Below are positions 31,681-41,879 of a stretch of 64,000 nucleotides of DNA, one piece after another. The number at the start of each line of letters is the position of its first letter. Position 1 is the first letter of the stretch. Source of the DNA: Prorocentrum cordatum. Its lineage: Eukaryota; Sar; Dinophyceae; Prorocentrales; Prorocentraceae. The notes under the pieces are model-generated. The model was not told where the DNA came from and searched no databases. It saw nothing but the letters and a program-made list of their open reading frames with translations. The DNA lies in contig CAUYUJ010003559.1 of the NCBI GenBank assembly GCA_963575745.1, forward strand, positions 286,423 through 350,422, written 5' to 3'. The translations under genes and the position numbers were made by a program.

Positions 31681-32945
31681 AGGACCATACAGGATCCCAA
31701 CGTCCCGAAAAAATCTTCCAAGACGGCTCAAGATGGCCTCCAAGATGCCTCCAAAACGGCCAAGATGGCCCCAAGATGCCTCCAAGCCGGCCCAAGATGC
31801 ACTCAAGACCGCCTGAGATAGCCTCAAGATGGCCCAAGACGGTCTAAGACGGCTCTAAAATGCCTCCGAGACGGCCCAAGAGGGCTCCACGAAGTCCTCC
31901 TGGAGGGCCCGAAGATGCCAAACTCATTGATTTTCCGTAGGCTTTCGAAAGATTTTGGCATTTGCTTCCTCTCGGCATCCGACGGCTCAAGACGGCCCAA
32001 GAGGCACCCAAGATCGCCCCAAGATCGCCCACGAGGCCTCCAAGATGGCCCCATGACGGCCCCCAAGACGGCCCCAAGACGGCCCCAAGAGGCTTCCAAG
32101 ACGCCCAAGATGGCCTCTAAGACGGCCCCGAAGCGCCCCAAGAGGGCCCCAAGTCGGCCCAGAGAGGCCCCCAAGACGGCTCCCGACGGCGTCGGACGTG
32201 CCAGGAACCCACCAAGATGGCCGAAGTTGGCTCGAAGCCGACCCAAGACGGCCCAAGAGGCCTCCAAGAGGGCCTCCAGGAAGGCCAGAAAAAAACCAAA
32301 AGCACTGATTTGCTTTAGGTTGTTGAAGGATTTTGACATTTGCTTCTTTTCGGCCTTCCGACGGCCCGTGACGGCCCAAGTGCCCCCAAAGATCGCCCGA
32401 GGATCGCCCAAGAGGCCTCCAAGATGGCACCAGAACGGCCCAAGAGGCCCTCAATACGGCCCCAAGAGGCCTCCAAGATGGCACAGGAGCCCTTTTAAGA
32501 CGCCCAAGATGGCCTCCAAGACGGCCCTGGAGCACTCCAAGAGGGCCCCAAGTCGGCCCAGAGAGTTCCCCAAACAGCTTCCGACGGCGTCAGACGGGCC
32601 AGGAGCCCACCAAGACTACCGAAGATAACCTGAAGATGGCCCAAGACGGCCCAAGAGGCCTCCAAGAGGGCCTCTAGGAAGGCCCGAAAAGGGCAAAATC
32701 ATTGATTTCCCGTGAGTTGTTGAAAGATTGTGGCATTTGCTTTGTTTCGGCCTTCCGACGGCCCGTGACGGCCCAAGTGCCCCCAAAGATCGCCCAAGGC
32801 GGCACCAGGAGGCCCCCAAGACGGCCCAAGAGGCCTCCAAAACGCTCAAGATGGCCTCCAAGACGGCCCAAGAGCCCTCCAAGACGTCCTCCAAGAAGGC
32901 CCGAAAAGGTCAGAATGGCCTCCACACGGCCAAGATGACCTTCAA

Positions 32946-33087
32946 GATGCCCACGTGTTCCCCGAAGGCTTTCCAAACCGATTCGGGGAACACATGGTCC
33001 GATAGCTTGGCAGGTCTGGCCTCAACGTTCGGCCACATAGGCGCTTCCACAAAGGCAGGGGGCGGCGGTGATTCGCCGTAGGTGTCT
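32946..33087 (+). repeat. Hairpin module, copy 4 (truncated in the second hairpin loop)
   Basis: The module matches until TGTCTTCGAT and then switches abruptly to a TA/TG microsatellite, so the right arm of the second hairpin is missing. The break falls at the loop/arm boundary. Confidence 0.8.
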
Positions 33088-33160
33088 TCGATATGTATGT
33101 GTATATATATATGTATACACATATTTATATATATGTATATATAGAGAGAGAGGGAGATGT
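33088..33160. repeat. TATG/TA microsatellite
   Basis: Alternating TATGTATGTGTATATATATA-type sequence followed by a GA run (33145-33156). Confidence 0.9.
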
Positions 33161-33289
33161 ATCTGCATACGTGTTCACAGGCGGTGAGAGGAGGCGTGCA
33201 GACAGAGGAAGATATGATGATGGAGAGTCACTGGCGAATCAATGCCAAATTCAGATCGGTAGCCTTACAAATGCATGACTACGCATGAC

Positions 33290-33625
33290 TATGCTAGCGT
33301 ATTCATGTATGTGGTGCGAACTATGTGATGGAAGTTTCGTTGTGCCACATATGTGGTGCGATCTACCGTAATCATCGATGTAGTGTGAGCTACGTGGCGC
33401 AAACTATGTGTTTCAGTGTATGCGGTGGGAGCTAACGTACTAATTTATGCTGTGCGAGCTATGTGGTGCTAGCTAAGTGATGCAATGGATGTGCATATGG
33501 TGTGGTAAGAGTTTGCGTACTCACGAATGTGGCGCGAGCTACGTGGTGTAAGCTACGTGGTGCGAAATATTTGGTAAGAGCTAACATATGTATCTCTGTG
33601 GTGTGGGCTATGTGCTGTAAGCTAC
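33290..33625 (+). repeat. Degenerate GTGGTGCGAGCTA repeats
   Basis: Loose repeats of ATGTGGTGCGARCTAYGTG recur every 20-60 nt. The sequence is AT-richer than the surroundings. No ORF of interest. Confidence 0.6.
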
Positions 33626-33629
33626 GCGG

Positions 33630-33835
33630 TGCAGTCCATTGCAATCGATTCAATTGCAATTAATTGGATCCGGCCGATTGTATTGCAATCGATTGGATTA
33701 CAGTGATGTAAGCTACGTGGTGCAACCAATGCTATGTGGTGACATATATGATTTGCAATCGATTGCTCTCGACAAGGTTGCAATCGATTGAATTGCAAGC
33801 CGTTGCATTGCAAACGACTGGATTGTAAGAACAAA
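33630..33835. repeat. TTGCAATCGATTG repeat cluster
   Basis: At least six copies or partial copies of TTGCAATCGATTG, itself nearly palindromic around ATCGAT, occur in 200 bp. Similar TATTGCA-rich sequence is at 52435-52580. Confidence 0.65.
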
Positions 33836-34164
33836 GAAGCCCAAGCAACGGGCCGCGACCACGCAGCGACGGGGCGCGACGTCGGGAACGTAGCCGCAAG
33901 ACTGGCCAACAGGCCCAGCTCTTTAGAGGGAAAGAACGAGACCCGAAGTGCATGTTTCGGGAAAGTGTGTGTATATACACATATATTGGAGGTTGGGGGG
34001 TGAGATCGAGTGGAACGGAGAGCCCCCCTACCGGGAAATTGATTTCGGTTTCGTGTTCGTGCGTGCCGTGCGGGCGAGGCGAAGCTGCGTGAGCGAGCGA
34101 GAGAAACGTCTCCTGTGGCTGAGGCGCGGCCGGACCAAATGATTCTCCGCCGGGCGGCCGGTGG

Positions 34165-34220
34165 CGCGCGGTGTCCCGCCGGTGTCCCGCCGGTGTCCCG
34201 TCGGTGTCCCGTCGGTGTCC
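34165..34220 (+). repeat. 11-nt tandem repeat (CCGGTGTCCCG), about 5 copies
   Basis: Five consecutive units of GGTGTCCCGCC / GGTGTCCCGTC directly precede the GAT microsatellite. The sequence between this array and 33980 is unremarkable. Confidence 0.85.
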
Positions 34221-34301
34221 CGATGATGATGTTGATGATGATTATGATGACGATCATGATGATGATGGTAATGATGATGATGAGACGATGTTGATGATGG
34301 C

Positions 34302-34383
<82 letters not shown>

Positions 34384-34398
34384 TTGTTAATGATGATG
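34221..34398 (+). repeat. (GAT)n microsatellite
   Basis: About 175 nt of GAT/ATG trinucleotides, perfect over the last 90 nt. Poly-Met, poly-Ser and poly-Ile frames through it are artefacts. Confidence 0.95.
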
Positions 34399-34620
34399 AC
34401 CGGCGGTACATCGGTCTCGACCGCCGAAGGGCAGCCGTTGAGCAATATTTTGAAGCGATTTAGTCAGTGGCGACAAGAGGGGCTTCAGCAGTCCTCCGAT
34501 AAAAAAATCTCCACTGGCATCTTCAGGAGAACAATCACCACTGTTGCCCATTGCTCGGCCCCTCCACCCCCCCCAACCTCCTTATCACCCGTAGGGTGGT
34601 CGTATAGGTATATCTATGTA

Positions 34621-34660
34621 CTAGAACCACGCGCGCGCTACGCGCGCACTTAGGTTCTAG
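34621..34660. repeat. Hairpin at the left edge of dispersed repeat A
   Basis: CTAGAACC (34621-34628) pairs with GGTTCTAG (34653-34660). Inside, GCGCGCG and CGCGCGC pair around CTA. The right arm is also the start of repeat A, and the second copy at 50518 retains only that arm. Confidence 0.65.
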
Positions 34661-34979
34661 TCGCAGATGAGCCACGGGTGCCGCTGTAAGCCACGCTGTG
34701 GTTACAACGACGATGTCCAATGTTCTCGTGCCATCGACGCAAAGAAAGGCGTAGTCAGAACGCCCTCGCTCTACCGGGGCCGCCCTTGAGGGGTGGGAAG
34801 GGAAAGCAGCTTGTGAAATGATAGGGTATAGCGATGCCCCGCTCGCTCGGGTGGGGCCTGTCTGGCGCTCTGGCGGGGCCGTCCCAGGAGAGGAGGGAGG
34901 AGCATGAAAGCTGAAGGGTGAGGGGAGGAAGTGGAGAGAGGATGGAATGGAGGCAAGGGGAAGGGGCGGGAGGGAAGGA
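34643..34979 (+). repeat. Dispersed repeat A, left copy
   Basis: About 337 bp, over 90% identical by eye to 50518-50858. It starts at CTTAGGTTCTAGTCGCAGAT, runs through AAGAAAGGCGTAGTCAGAAC and ends in GGAGG/GGGAAGGA purine sequence. It is not obviously coding. Both copies are in the same orientation, 15.9 kb apart, on either side of the gene block. Confidence 0.85.
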
Positions 34980-35965
34980 CGGAAGGGGGGAGGCCCGGGC
35001 CATGTGGGCCGTCTTGGAAAGCCCTGGGGCCTCGCGTTCCCGCTCTGTGGCCCAGCTTGGGCCTGTCCGAAAGCTCTCTTGGGCCGTCTGAGGCTCGTCC
35101 CGGTCAATTTTCGGGTTCCCTGGGGCCATCTTGGGGCTGTTTTGGGTGCCTCTTCGGCGGTCTCGGGGCAGTCTTGGGGCGTCCGTGGCCGTCTTCGAAC
35201 ATCGGAAGCTCCAGAACGCGAGACAGCGAAAAACATTGAAAAAAACAGCCGAAACTCAATGACGTGGGCCGCTTCGGGCTTTCGGGACGCCTCTCGGAAA
35301 GTTTTTGGGGGCCTCTTGGAGGGCTCTTGGGCTGTGTATTGGCGGTGTTGGGCCCATCTAGGGCCACGTTGGGGCCATCAGGGCCGTCTTGGAGCGCCTT
35401 AGCGCCTCCCGCTCGCGCTCTGTGGCTCAGCTTGGGCCTGTCCTGAAGTTCTTTTGGGGAGTCTTGGGCTGCTTTTGGGCAGTCTTCAGGCTCTCCTGGG
35501 CCGTTTTGGGGCTCTTTTGGGGGGCCTCTTCGGCGGTCTTGGGGCGATCTTCGGAGCGTTTTCGACCGTTTTCGAGCGTTGGAAGCTCGACAACGCGAGA
35601 AAGCGAAAAACATGGAAAAAACAAACATGGAAATCAAGGATATGGGCCTCTTAGGCGTAGGGCCCTTTCGGAAATGCTTCTCGGAGCTCTCTTCATGTTT
35701 TTTGGAAGCCTGTTGGGTTGTGTATTGGCGGTGTTGGGCTCATCTAGGGCCACGTTGGTGTCATCTGGGCCGTCTTGGAGCGCCTTGGCGCCTCCCGCTC
35801 GCGTTCTGTGGCTCAGCTTGGGCCTGTCTTGGGGTTCTTTAGGACCGTCTGGGGCTCCTCCTGGGCAATTCTCAAACTCCCTGGTGCCGTCTCGGGGCTC
35901 TCTTGGGAGCCACTTCGGCGGTCTTGGGGCGGTCTTGGGAGCGTCGTCGGCCGTCTTGGAGTGGT
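34980..35965 (+). repeat. Dispersed repeat B, left copy (~375-bp units)
   Basis: CTTGGGGCC-type phased units interrupted by AT-richer spacers near 35206, 35581 and 35950 (AACGCGAGA..GCGAAAAACAT). This is the reverse-complement orientation of the 28600-33090 satellite. It continues without a break from repeat A, whereas in the right copy A and B are 2.4 kb apart. Confidence 0.75.
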
Positions 35966-36467
35966 AAGTTGCACGTTGGCCGGCTGTGTTGTGTTAGGCG
36001 GGTCAGCGGCTCTCGGGCTCCTGGACGAGGGTTTTCTTATCGCCTTCAGCGTTTTAGGGGGGCCCAGAGGTTGAAGGGGTCCTAAGAAGAGGTTTGGTGC
36101 CAAGTAGAACCCTTTAAAGGACCACACCTATGGGCCCGCACAAAATGACTATACATGTCGCCTCTTGTAGCGGTTCAGGACTCGATGTTTCAAACCAGGT
36201 AGGCAAATGTGTTGATTGTGGAGGTTAGGGATTCGAACTCTCAATGGTACAAGTCTTGGGCTCAAAAACGGATGTTGTAGGAATGTTTGGGGATTCTCGG
36301 GGCAACCATCGTCCATATCCTCTTCCTACTTCTCTTCCCCCTCTGGTCCCACTTCGCCGCCACGTCCATGCCAGCATCCATCCTCAGAGCCTGTTTGGGC
36401 TCATAGATTTGCTGTGAGAGGGCAGCGAACCGATTTATTGGGGCTTTCGCCCCCTTCATGTCCAAGG

Positions 36468-38369
36468 ATGTTGGTTGGTTGCATCTACATCCTAACGCTG
36501 TTTGAGTTCGTCGGCAGCGCCAGATTGTCGACGAGCCGTTCCATGAACGCCAACGTCGAAGTCGGCATGTGGCTTGTGGCGTGGCCAGACGTCGTCCGCG
36601 TGCCCATCGGCAGAGACGATGGCTCAGGCGGCACCAAGCGAGTCAGAATTCAACCAAACAAGTTGGCACTGACGGCGACGCTGCGCACGATCTTGTCAGA
36701 TTACTCAGCGACGGAGTACGTAGAGCCAACGGCCGACAAGGTCGAAGTCAAAGGTGTGATGCTCGTCAAAGCTAAATTCATATGGGATGCTATGAGAAAG
36801 TTGAACAGGTTCGAAGAAGAACAGAGGAAGTTCTGGGCGATCCTATCGGAAGGCGAATGCAATGTTGGACACCTGCGCTACTTCGGAGTAAAGAACTTCA
36901 TCACCTTTGGGGATGACGAACCCGTCTTTATCGACGAGACCTTCGAACAGGTGAAGACCAAGGGCTTCTTCAAGCTTCTACCGGGTGCGAAAGTCGAACA
37001 CATGATCGATCTCCTTGAAACGCAGCATGGTGGACGTGTACCAGATTGGGTTTCACGCGCAGGCACCTCCACAGACGGCTTGCCAACCCTCGCAGTGCAT
37101 TTACCGAGGAGTTGGGCGAATATGATACATCACCAAGTTCGTTGTCACCAAGAGTCGTCGTTCAGCCTGTGCGACCTGAACCTGTTAGGGCCGACGCAGA
37201 TAAGATGGGCGAGTGTGTGGCCTAAATCGCGACCTGGAGATCGAGCACAACCGCTGACTATGTTGAAAGATTCATTTCCGCCTCAACGATTCGCCAAGCC
37301 CTCTGAAGAGTTCTTGGATATGTACAAGACCTTGAATGCCGGTGCAGCCTACGAGATCGCGAACAATTTCAAGGTGCCCTTGGACCTCTGGTATGACGGT
37401 ATCAATGTTTTGGGCCAAGGGAATATGAGCCACGCAATCCAAGCCCACATGCATTTGGCTTTGCTGATTCACCATGGTGACAAGATGCTGTGCCACAAGG
37501 CAGCAAGAGAAGGAAACGGGGCGAGGTCCAAGTACGACGCGATTGAGATCGTGAACATGTTCAACGCGTCCCAGTTTCTGAAGAACGATGCTCATCTGAA
37601 GAGGGCTTGCTTTTGGGCAATTCGTTCAGTGCTCCCGCCTGAGCTTGCTCACGAGTACTGCGTTTCGCTCGAGATGGAGTCTGTCACGGGGCGGTTTCCA
37701 CATAAGTCGACTCTGTCGCGGATGAGGGGAAGAGTCGACGTGGCCTGGATGCTCACAGCACGGGATCTATTCCAGAACATGCTTGACGTGGACGGTATCG
37801 TCGTGTTCCCGATCCCAGACTCAAGCCCCCAAGGAGGCAGGGACTACGAGAACACAGTTCTGACCATCATCAGCCGCCAGAACCTCGTTGCATTGCACGG
37901 GCTTTCAAGCGACCTGGATCGCCGCAACAACACCATGACTGTAGAGCAGCGCGCCGCCGACTGGACCTCCGAAGCTCTCATCATGAAGAAGATCGAGGAG
38001 AAGATCATGAGGCACGTCGCCCCAGCAGTGCAGCTGGGCTTTGGGCGGACGAATCTTTCGGCGAAGTTCCACGCGATCATGCACCAGTTGTTCTTGCTCA
38101 GCCCCTCCGTCGACCACTTCTGCAAACTTGTCGGCTCTGTCCCCGTCTGGCTGTCGGATCAGGGCACGGAAAGCGGCTTGGCGCGCATCGAGCCCATCGC
38201 CGTGCAGGACGTGCTGGAGTTCACGAGGGAGTGCGAGGTGAACGACGACGAGGTGCCGCCGACCTTGATCCGAACTAGCTTGAAGCCCGAAATCAGTGTT
38301 CCAGGAAGTTCCAGGGGTCTCGGTCCTGGGTCCTGGGTCAGGGGTCGGGGAATGGGCTTCGGGCAATAG
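36468..38369 (+). CDS. DDE-transposase-like gene, part 1
   Basis: The frame is open from 36216. I prefer the ATG at 36468, 65 nt after an SL-like TTTGGGCTCA. The protein is dense and globular with balanced composition, unlike the repeat frames. Near residue 535 of the open frame is FPIPDSSPQGGRDYENT (Asp codon at 37818), preceded by a KSTLSRMRGRVDVAWML segment. Near residue 648 is VWLSDQGTESGLARIEPI (Asp codon at 38157). Asp followed by a strand, then SDxGTE, looks like the first and second Asp of an RNase H-fold DDE transposase. The frame turns into GGTCC-rich text after about 38295, likely intron. The family is not named and DDE is an inference. Confidence 0.55.
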   Translation: MLVGCIYILTLFEFVGSARLSTSRSMNANVEVGMWLVAWPDVVRVPIGRDDGSGGTKRVRIQPNKLALTATLRTILSDYSATEYVEPTADKVEVKGVMLVKAKFIWDAMRKLNRFEEEQRKFWAILSEGECNVGHLRYFGVKNFITFGDDEPVFIDETFEQVKTKGFFKLLPGAKVEHMIDLLETQHGGRVPDWVSRAGTSTDGLPTLAVHLPRSWANMIHHQVRCHQESSFSLCDLNLLGPTQIRWASVWPKSRPGDRAQPLTMLKDSFPPQRFAKPSEEFLDMYKTLNAGAAYEIANNFKVPLDLWYDGINVLGQGNMSHAIQAHMHLALLIHHGDKMLCHKAAREGNGARSKYDAIEIVNMFNASQFLKNDAHLKRACFWAIRSVLPPELAHEYCVSLEMESVTGRFPHKSTLSRMRGRVDVAWMLTARDLFQNMLDVDGIVVFPIPDSSPQGGRDYENTVLTIISRQNLVALHGLSSDLDRRNNTMTVEQRAADWTSEALIMKKIEEKIMRHVAPAVQLGFGRTNLSAKFHAIMHQLFLLSPSVDHFCKLVGSVPVWLSDQGTESGLARIEPIAVQDVLEFTRECEVNDDEVPPTLIRTSLKPEISVPGSSRGLGPGSWVRGRGMGFGQ

Positions 38370-38399
38370 TTGGGGCCGACAGTCGGCGGAAGGTTGACT

Positions 38400-40784
38400 T
38401 CGCTCAGCCTGCAGCAGCGCCGAGCAGGGATTTTATCAATTTGACCTGGAGCCTGGAGTTCGACGGGACGTTGCACCTGTGCCACAACGCGGGCAATCAC
38501 CTGGAGGACGTGATGCCAGACTACAAAGACGCTGTCTGGAGGCTCAGCAAGGTGTCGAAGCTTCTGGACGATCCTGAATCGAAAGAACGGTTGGAGGCGA
38601 CATGCTTCTCATCTTCGCCAGCACTGAAAGCTTTATTCGAGCCCATCAAGAAATTCAAAGGACATTGTCATGTCGAACGATGGGGCACAGTTGCCAACAC
38701 TCTGCTGAATATTACTGGTAACGTCGAGGCAGCCTTACGGTATGCGTGGGATGCTTCCAAGTACACTCATGGCAAAAAGAAAGGTAGAGAGGAACTGTTT
38801 AACGTCAAGTTGGGAGTTCTGGATGATACAATCAACACGCCGTACTGGTGGGCCTACTGGGGTATGCTTGAGAAGATCGCACAGGCGCTGTTCGATGTTA
38901 TCAGGTGGTGTGAATCGTGCTCTTGTCATTTCGACTTGCTCGAAAGCCTTCGAGGCCAAGAGTGTGCATCCAACCTTACAGAGGAACAGATCAAGACCAT
39001 GAAAGAACATGCTTCAAAATGCCCACTGAGAGGCATGCGATGCCACGACGTGTGCGCGGGTATGCTGCTCGACTACGTAAAGGACCGTCTGCGCTACCAC
39101 ATCGCAGACTTCGCCAGCAACATCCCATCGGACGTTTCGAGGGGAGACGCGAAGCGCATCCTCGATCAGATGGAGAGCGGCAGGACCCATATTGTCGCAT
39201 ATTACACGATCAAACTGGCACACTGCGATTCGTCTGCATACGGCCCCATTGGAATGGCATGCGGCAACCATCAGAGGGCACGAGAATGTTGGCTCAAAGT
39301 TCTAGGCGATTCTGACTGTCATCCTGTTGCTGATCATCTCGCGAGTCACCCGACACTCAGAGCGGAAGTGGACGAGTGGGCAGACGTGGGATTCGATCCA
39401 GAAAGCGATCCAACAGACGACAAGCCCGGGCTTCGTCTTTTCTTGGCGACTCTGCGTTTTGCGAACAGCGCAGAGAGAGTGGTTGAGGGTACCCATGCTC
39501 TGATACATCATGAAGTTTCGCGGGCCCGCAATCACGGACATGCTTTGGTCAGCTTGGCTAACAGGATGTCCAACCTCAGCCCGTACATGACCGCAAGCAT
39601 TGACACGTTCTGGCGCTTTACTCAAATGGTTGCTAAGGTATCTTCTGGCAAGGCCGCTGTGAAGCTATTGGGACTCGAGCGCCATCCAGAGGCAAAGCAG
39701 CTGGAGACGATGCATTCCTCAGACAAGCTGTTCTGGGATGTGATCTACCACGCAGACCCCTACACCAAGTACAGGATGCCATTGCCTAAGATCAAGGTTA
39801 AGCAAGTCGAGGCTGTTGAGCTGAATGGCAAAGTCCCTCCGATCGATACGGCTGATGCCGCGTGCAAGCGGGCCGCTTTCGTGAGCCACGTGATCGAGAA
39901 GCTGTCTGCAGATGGCACAATGTATTGCATGCCCATGCAGCTCACCGCGCTCATGCCCTTGAGGAAACTTCTCCAAGTACGACATGCAGTACCTGAGACA
40001 TCAGACGATTGTGAGCACGGTTGGGGTCTCTCTGAAGTTTGCCAGGATGATCTCATTCCTGATGATGCCTTCGCTGAGCAGGACTGTGAGTTTGCAGAGT
40101 ACTTCTTCTTCAAGGTGGTAATGGCGGACATTACTCGCATTCCAAGGCCGAAGGTACCAGGCCAACCAAAGCTCACTGGCGTCAAAACGTTGGTCTTACA
40201 CAAGCTGTTACGGTATGACGAAGAGGCTCGAGAATGCTTGGTGAGCGCAAATGCTCTTGGAAATGCTATCGACGACTGTGCTACACCATACACCATACAC
40301 CCAGCCATGCTGCCACCAGAGATCTTATCGAAGGTACGTAAGTGGAGCCCTACCAGCACTGGCATAACAGCAGGTCTCCGCCAGCCTTTCAAGGCGCATA
40401 TTCCGAGAGAGCAACTGGATTGCCTTGATGAGGTTGTCAGGGGCATCTTGAGGTACCCGGACGGTGCGCCGCGCGACGCCATCGTGCCGACACACTCCCT
40501 CAACCCACACATCGAGAAGCTCGTCGACGCGTTCTTCGAGCTAGGCTTCTTGGACGGCCCGCCATATAAGTTCACGATCCAAGGGAAGGCAGCTTTGGAG
40601 ATCGGCATATCGCTGGGGAGACCCACGTACCTGCTTCAGCGCTTCGATGCGTTCGTCGGCGGAGACATCAACAAGGCGACCTTGGCAGAGTTGATCCTGA
40701 GGATGGAGCATGACGGCTGGCTGCACGCCGACCTGTCGACTTCGAGGAATGCGTTGAGCGAGAAACGTGCCTGGCCAATGATCG
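38400..40784 (+). CDS. DDE-transposase-like gene, part 2
   Basis: The frame resumes after an intron-like GC-rich stretch, with DFINLTWSLEFDGTLH near 38425-38470 (no ATG, consistent with an internal exon). It runs as normal protein for about 785 codons. RFANSAERVVEGTHALIHHE (Glu codon at 39485) is placed like the last acidic residue of a DDE domain. WCESCSCHF and GMRCHDVCAGM hold Cys/His that could bind zinc. Coding likely ends at a GT donor at 40785-40786, because the following 170 bp (frame end 40843) are GGTCCAGG repeats. The function beyond probable transposition is unknown. Confidence 0.55.
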
Positions 40785-40939
40785 GTACTGATGGGGTGCT
40801 GTCCAGGGGGGAAGCTCAGGGGCCCTGGGGCCCAAGGGTCTAGGAGGGAGTTTGGAGTCCAGGACTGTCAGCGAGATTCGGGGGTCCAGGGCGCGGTCCA
40901 GGAGTCCAGGGTCCAGGGTCCACTGATGGGGGACGTGAG

Positions 40940-41877
40940 AAGAAGGGGTTCAGAGCCAGGACATGTTTCAGCCCAACCCCAGGGAGAAAAGGGCAGCCAT
41001 TGCCAACCCTTTCAGAGCTTTGGCAGACAAGAAATGGTATTCGTTCAAGGCGCACTCGGTCAGCAGGTACTACTTGATGGCGCTGCTGATAGCCAACGAG
41101 CCGATGGCAGGCACCCACATCCACGAGGTACCGCATTTCGGGACCAACGCGACGTACATGGAGATCTTGGGCTTGCAGCCGCCGCCTGGCAATGCGCCAG
41201 CGGCCATTATAGGCGACGTGGATTGGCCAGAAGACAGCCTGCCAGCTCTCAAGAAGGCGAAGACTTCGAAGGGCGTTTACCTTGGCGGAGGTGGTCGGAA
41301 GCTGAAGCCCTCGGCGGGCGCAGATGACGGTGTGGTCGTCGGGTCCGACGACGTCGACGACGGCAAGGGCCACGTGGTGGAGACGGACGTGGAGGAATCA
41401 GAGTCCGAGTCGAGCTCTTCTTCTTCGACTTCGACTTCGTCTTCTTCAATCTCGTCGTCTACTACGTCGGATTCGGAATCAGATGGGTCGCCTGGAGGCG
41501 ACGACGGCGGCGCCACGGACGACGACGCGGGCGACTTCGCATACCGTGAGGACGAGCACGGGAACAAGTACTATCGGCACATCAGCTTGTACAAGTACTG
41601 GAACAAGGTGACAGGCAACCACAACGGGTGGAACGCATACTGCGCCAGGTGCGGCCACTCGGTTGGCAGGACCAAGTGCACTAAGTCGCAGACGGTGAAT
41701 GGCGACGGAGGTGACGAGGGTGCGCAGCGCCGTCTCCTTTACTGGGGGAGCCTCGGCCACACGGTCGACTGCAAGGCGGACCACAAGGAGCTGTGGAGCA
41801 CCGTGGTGACGGCCTGGGACAACGACGAGATCCCTGATCTGGCCGTCCTGGAGGTCGAGGCTTGCAAGAAGGACTAG
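40940..41877 (+). CDS. DDE-transposase-like gene, part 3 (C-terminus)
   Basis: Likely last exon, joined from 40784 to an AG near 40939-40945 in a compatible phase; as a separate ORF it would start at ATG 40963. It has a helical start (NPFRALADKKWYSFKAHSVS), an acidic/Ser-rich disordered middle (Glu/Ser repeats near residues 145-185), then a Cys/His region with YCARCGHSVGRTKC and YWGSLGHTVDCK that looks zinc-binding. It ends at TAG 41877. The spacing and matching GGTCC-rich gaps on both sides support one three-exon gene, but three genes remain possible. Confidence 0.5.
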
Positions 41878-41879
41878 CA

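Larger units (their letters stand above)
28600..33090. repeat. Satellite-like block: ~11-nt phased units in ~380-bp higher-order units
   Basis: The base unit is a degenerate CCAAGACGGCC or CCAAGAGGCCT of 10-12 nt. Every 365-425 bp (or twice that) the run is broken by an AT-richer spacer with ATTGATTT, TTTTGAAGGATTTT and TTTGCTTCTTTTCGGCCTTC elements. Spacers lie near 28755, 29575, 30355, 30780, 31145, 31905, 32290 and 32700. A further module with hairpins recurs at 29043, 29871, 31410 and 32946, giving a roughly 1.54-kb superunit. Long Lys/Thr/Arg/Pro-rich frames on plus and Gly/Leu/Trp-rich frames on minus are repeat artefacts. Confidence 0.8.

Noticed and set aside
28582-33081. Many 100-260-codon frames rich in Lys/Thr/Arg/Pro (plus) or Gly/Leu/Trp (minus)
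   Set aside because: They follow directly from the 11-nt repeat read in different frames; the same peptides recur with every satellite unit on both strands.
34171-34653. Poly-Met, poly-Ser and poly-Ile frames at the GAT microsatellite
   Set aside because: They are trinucleotide repeat artefacts in all frames.
36225-36260. tRNA-like B-box GGATTCGAAC
   Set aside because: The flanking bases do not form a T-arm stem and no A box or acceptor stem is present.
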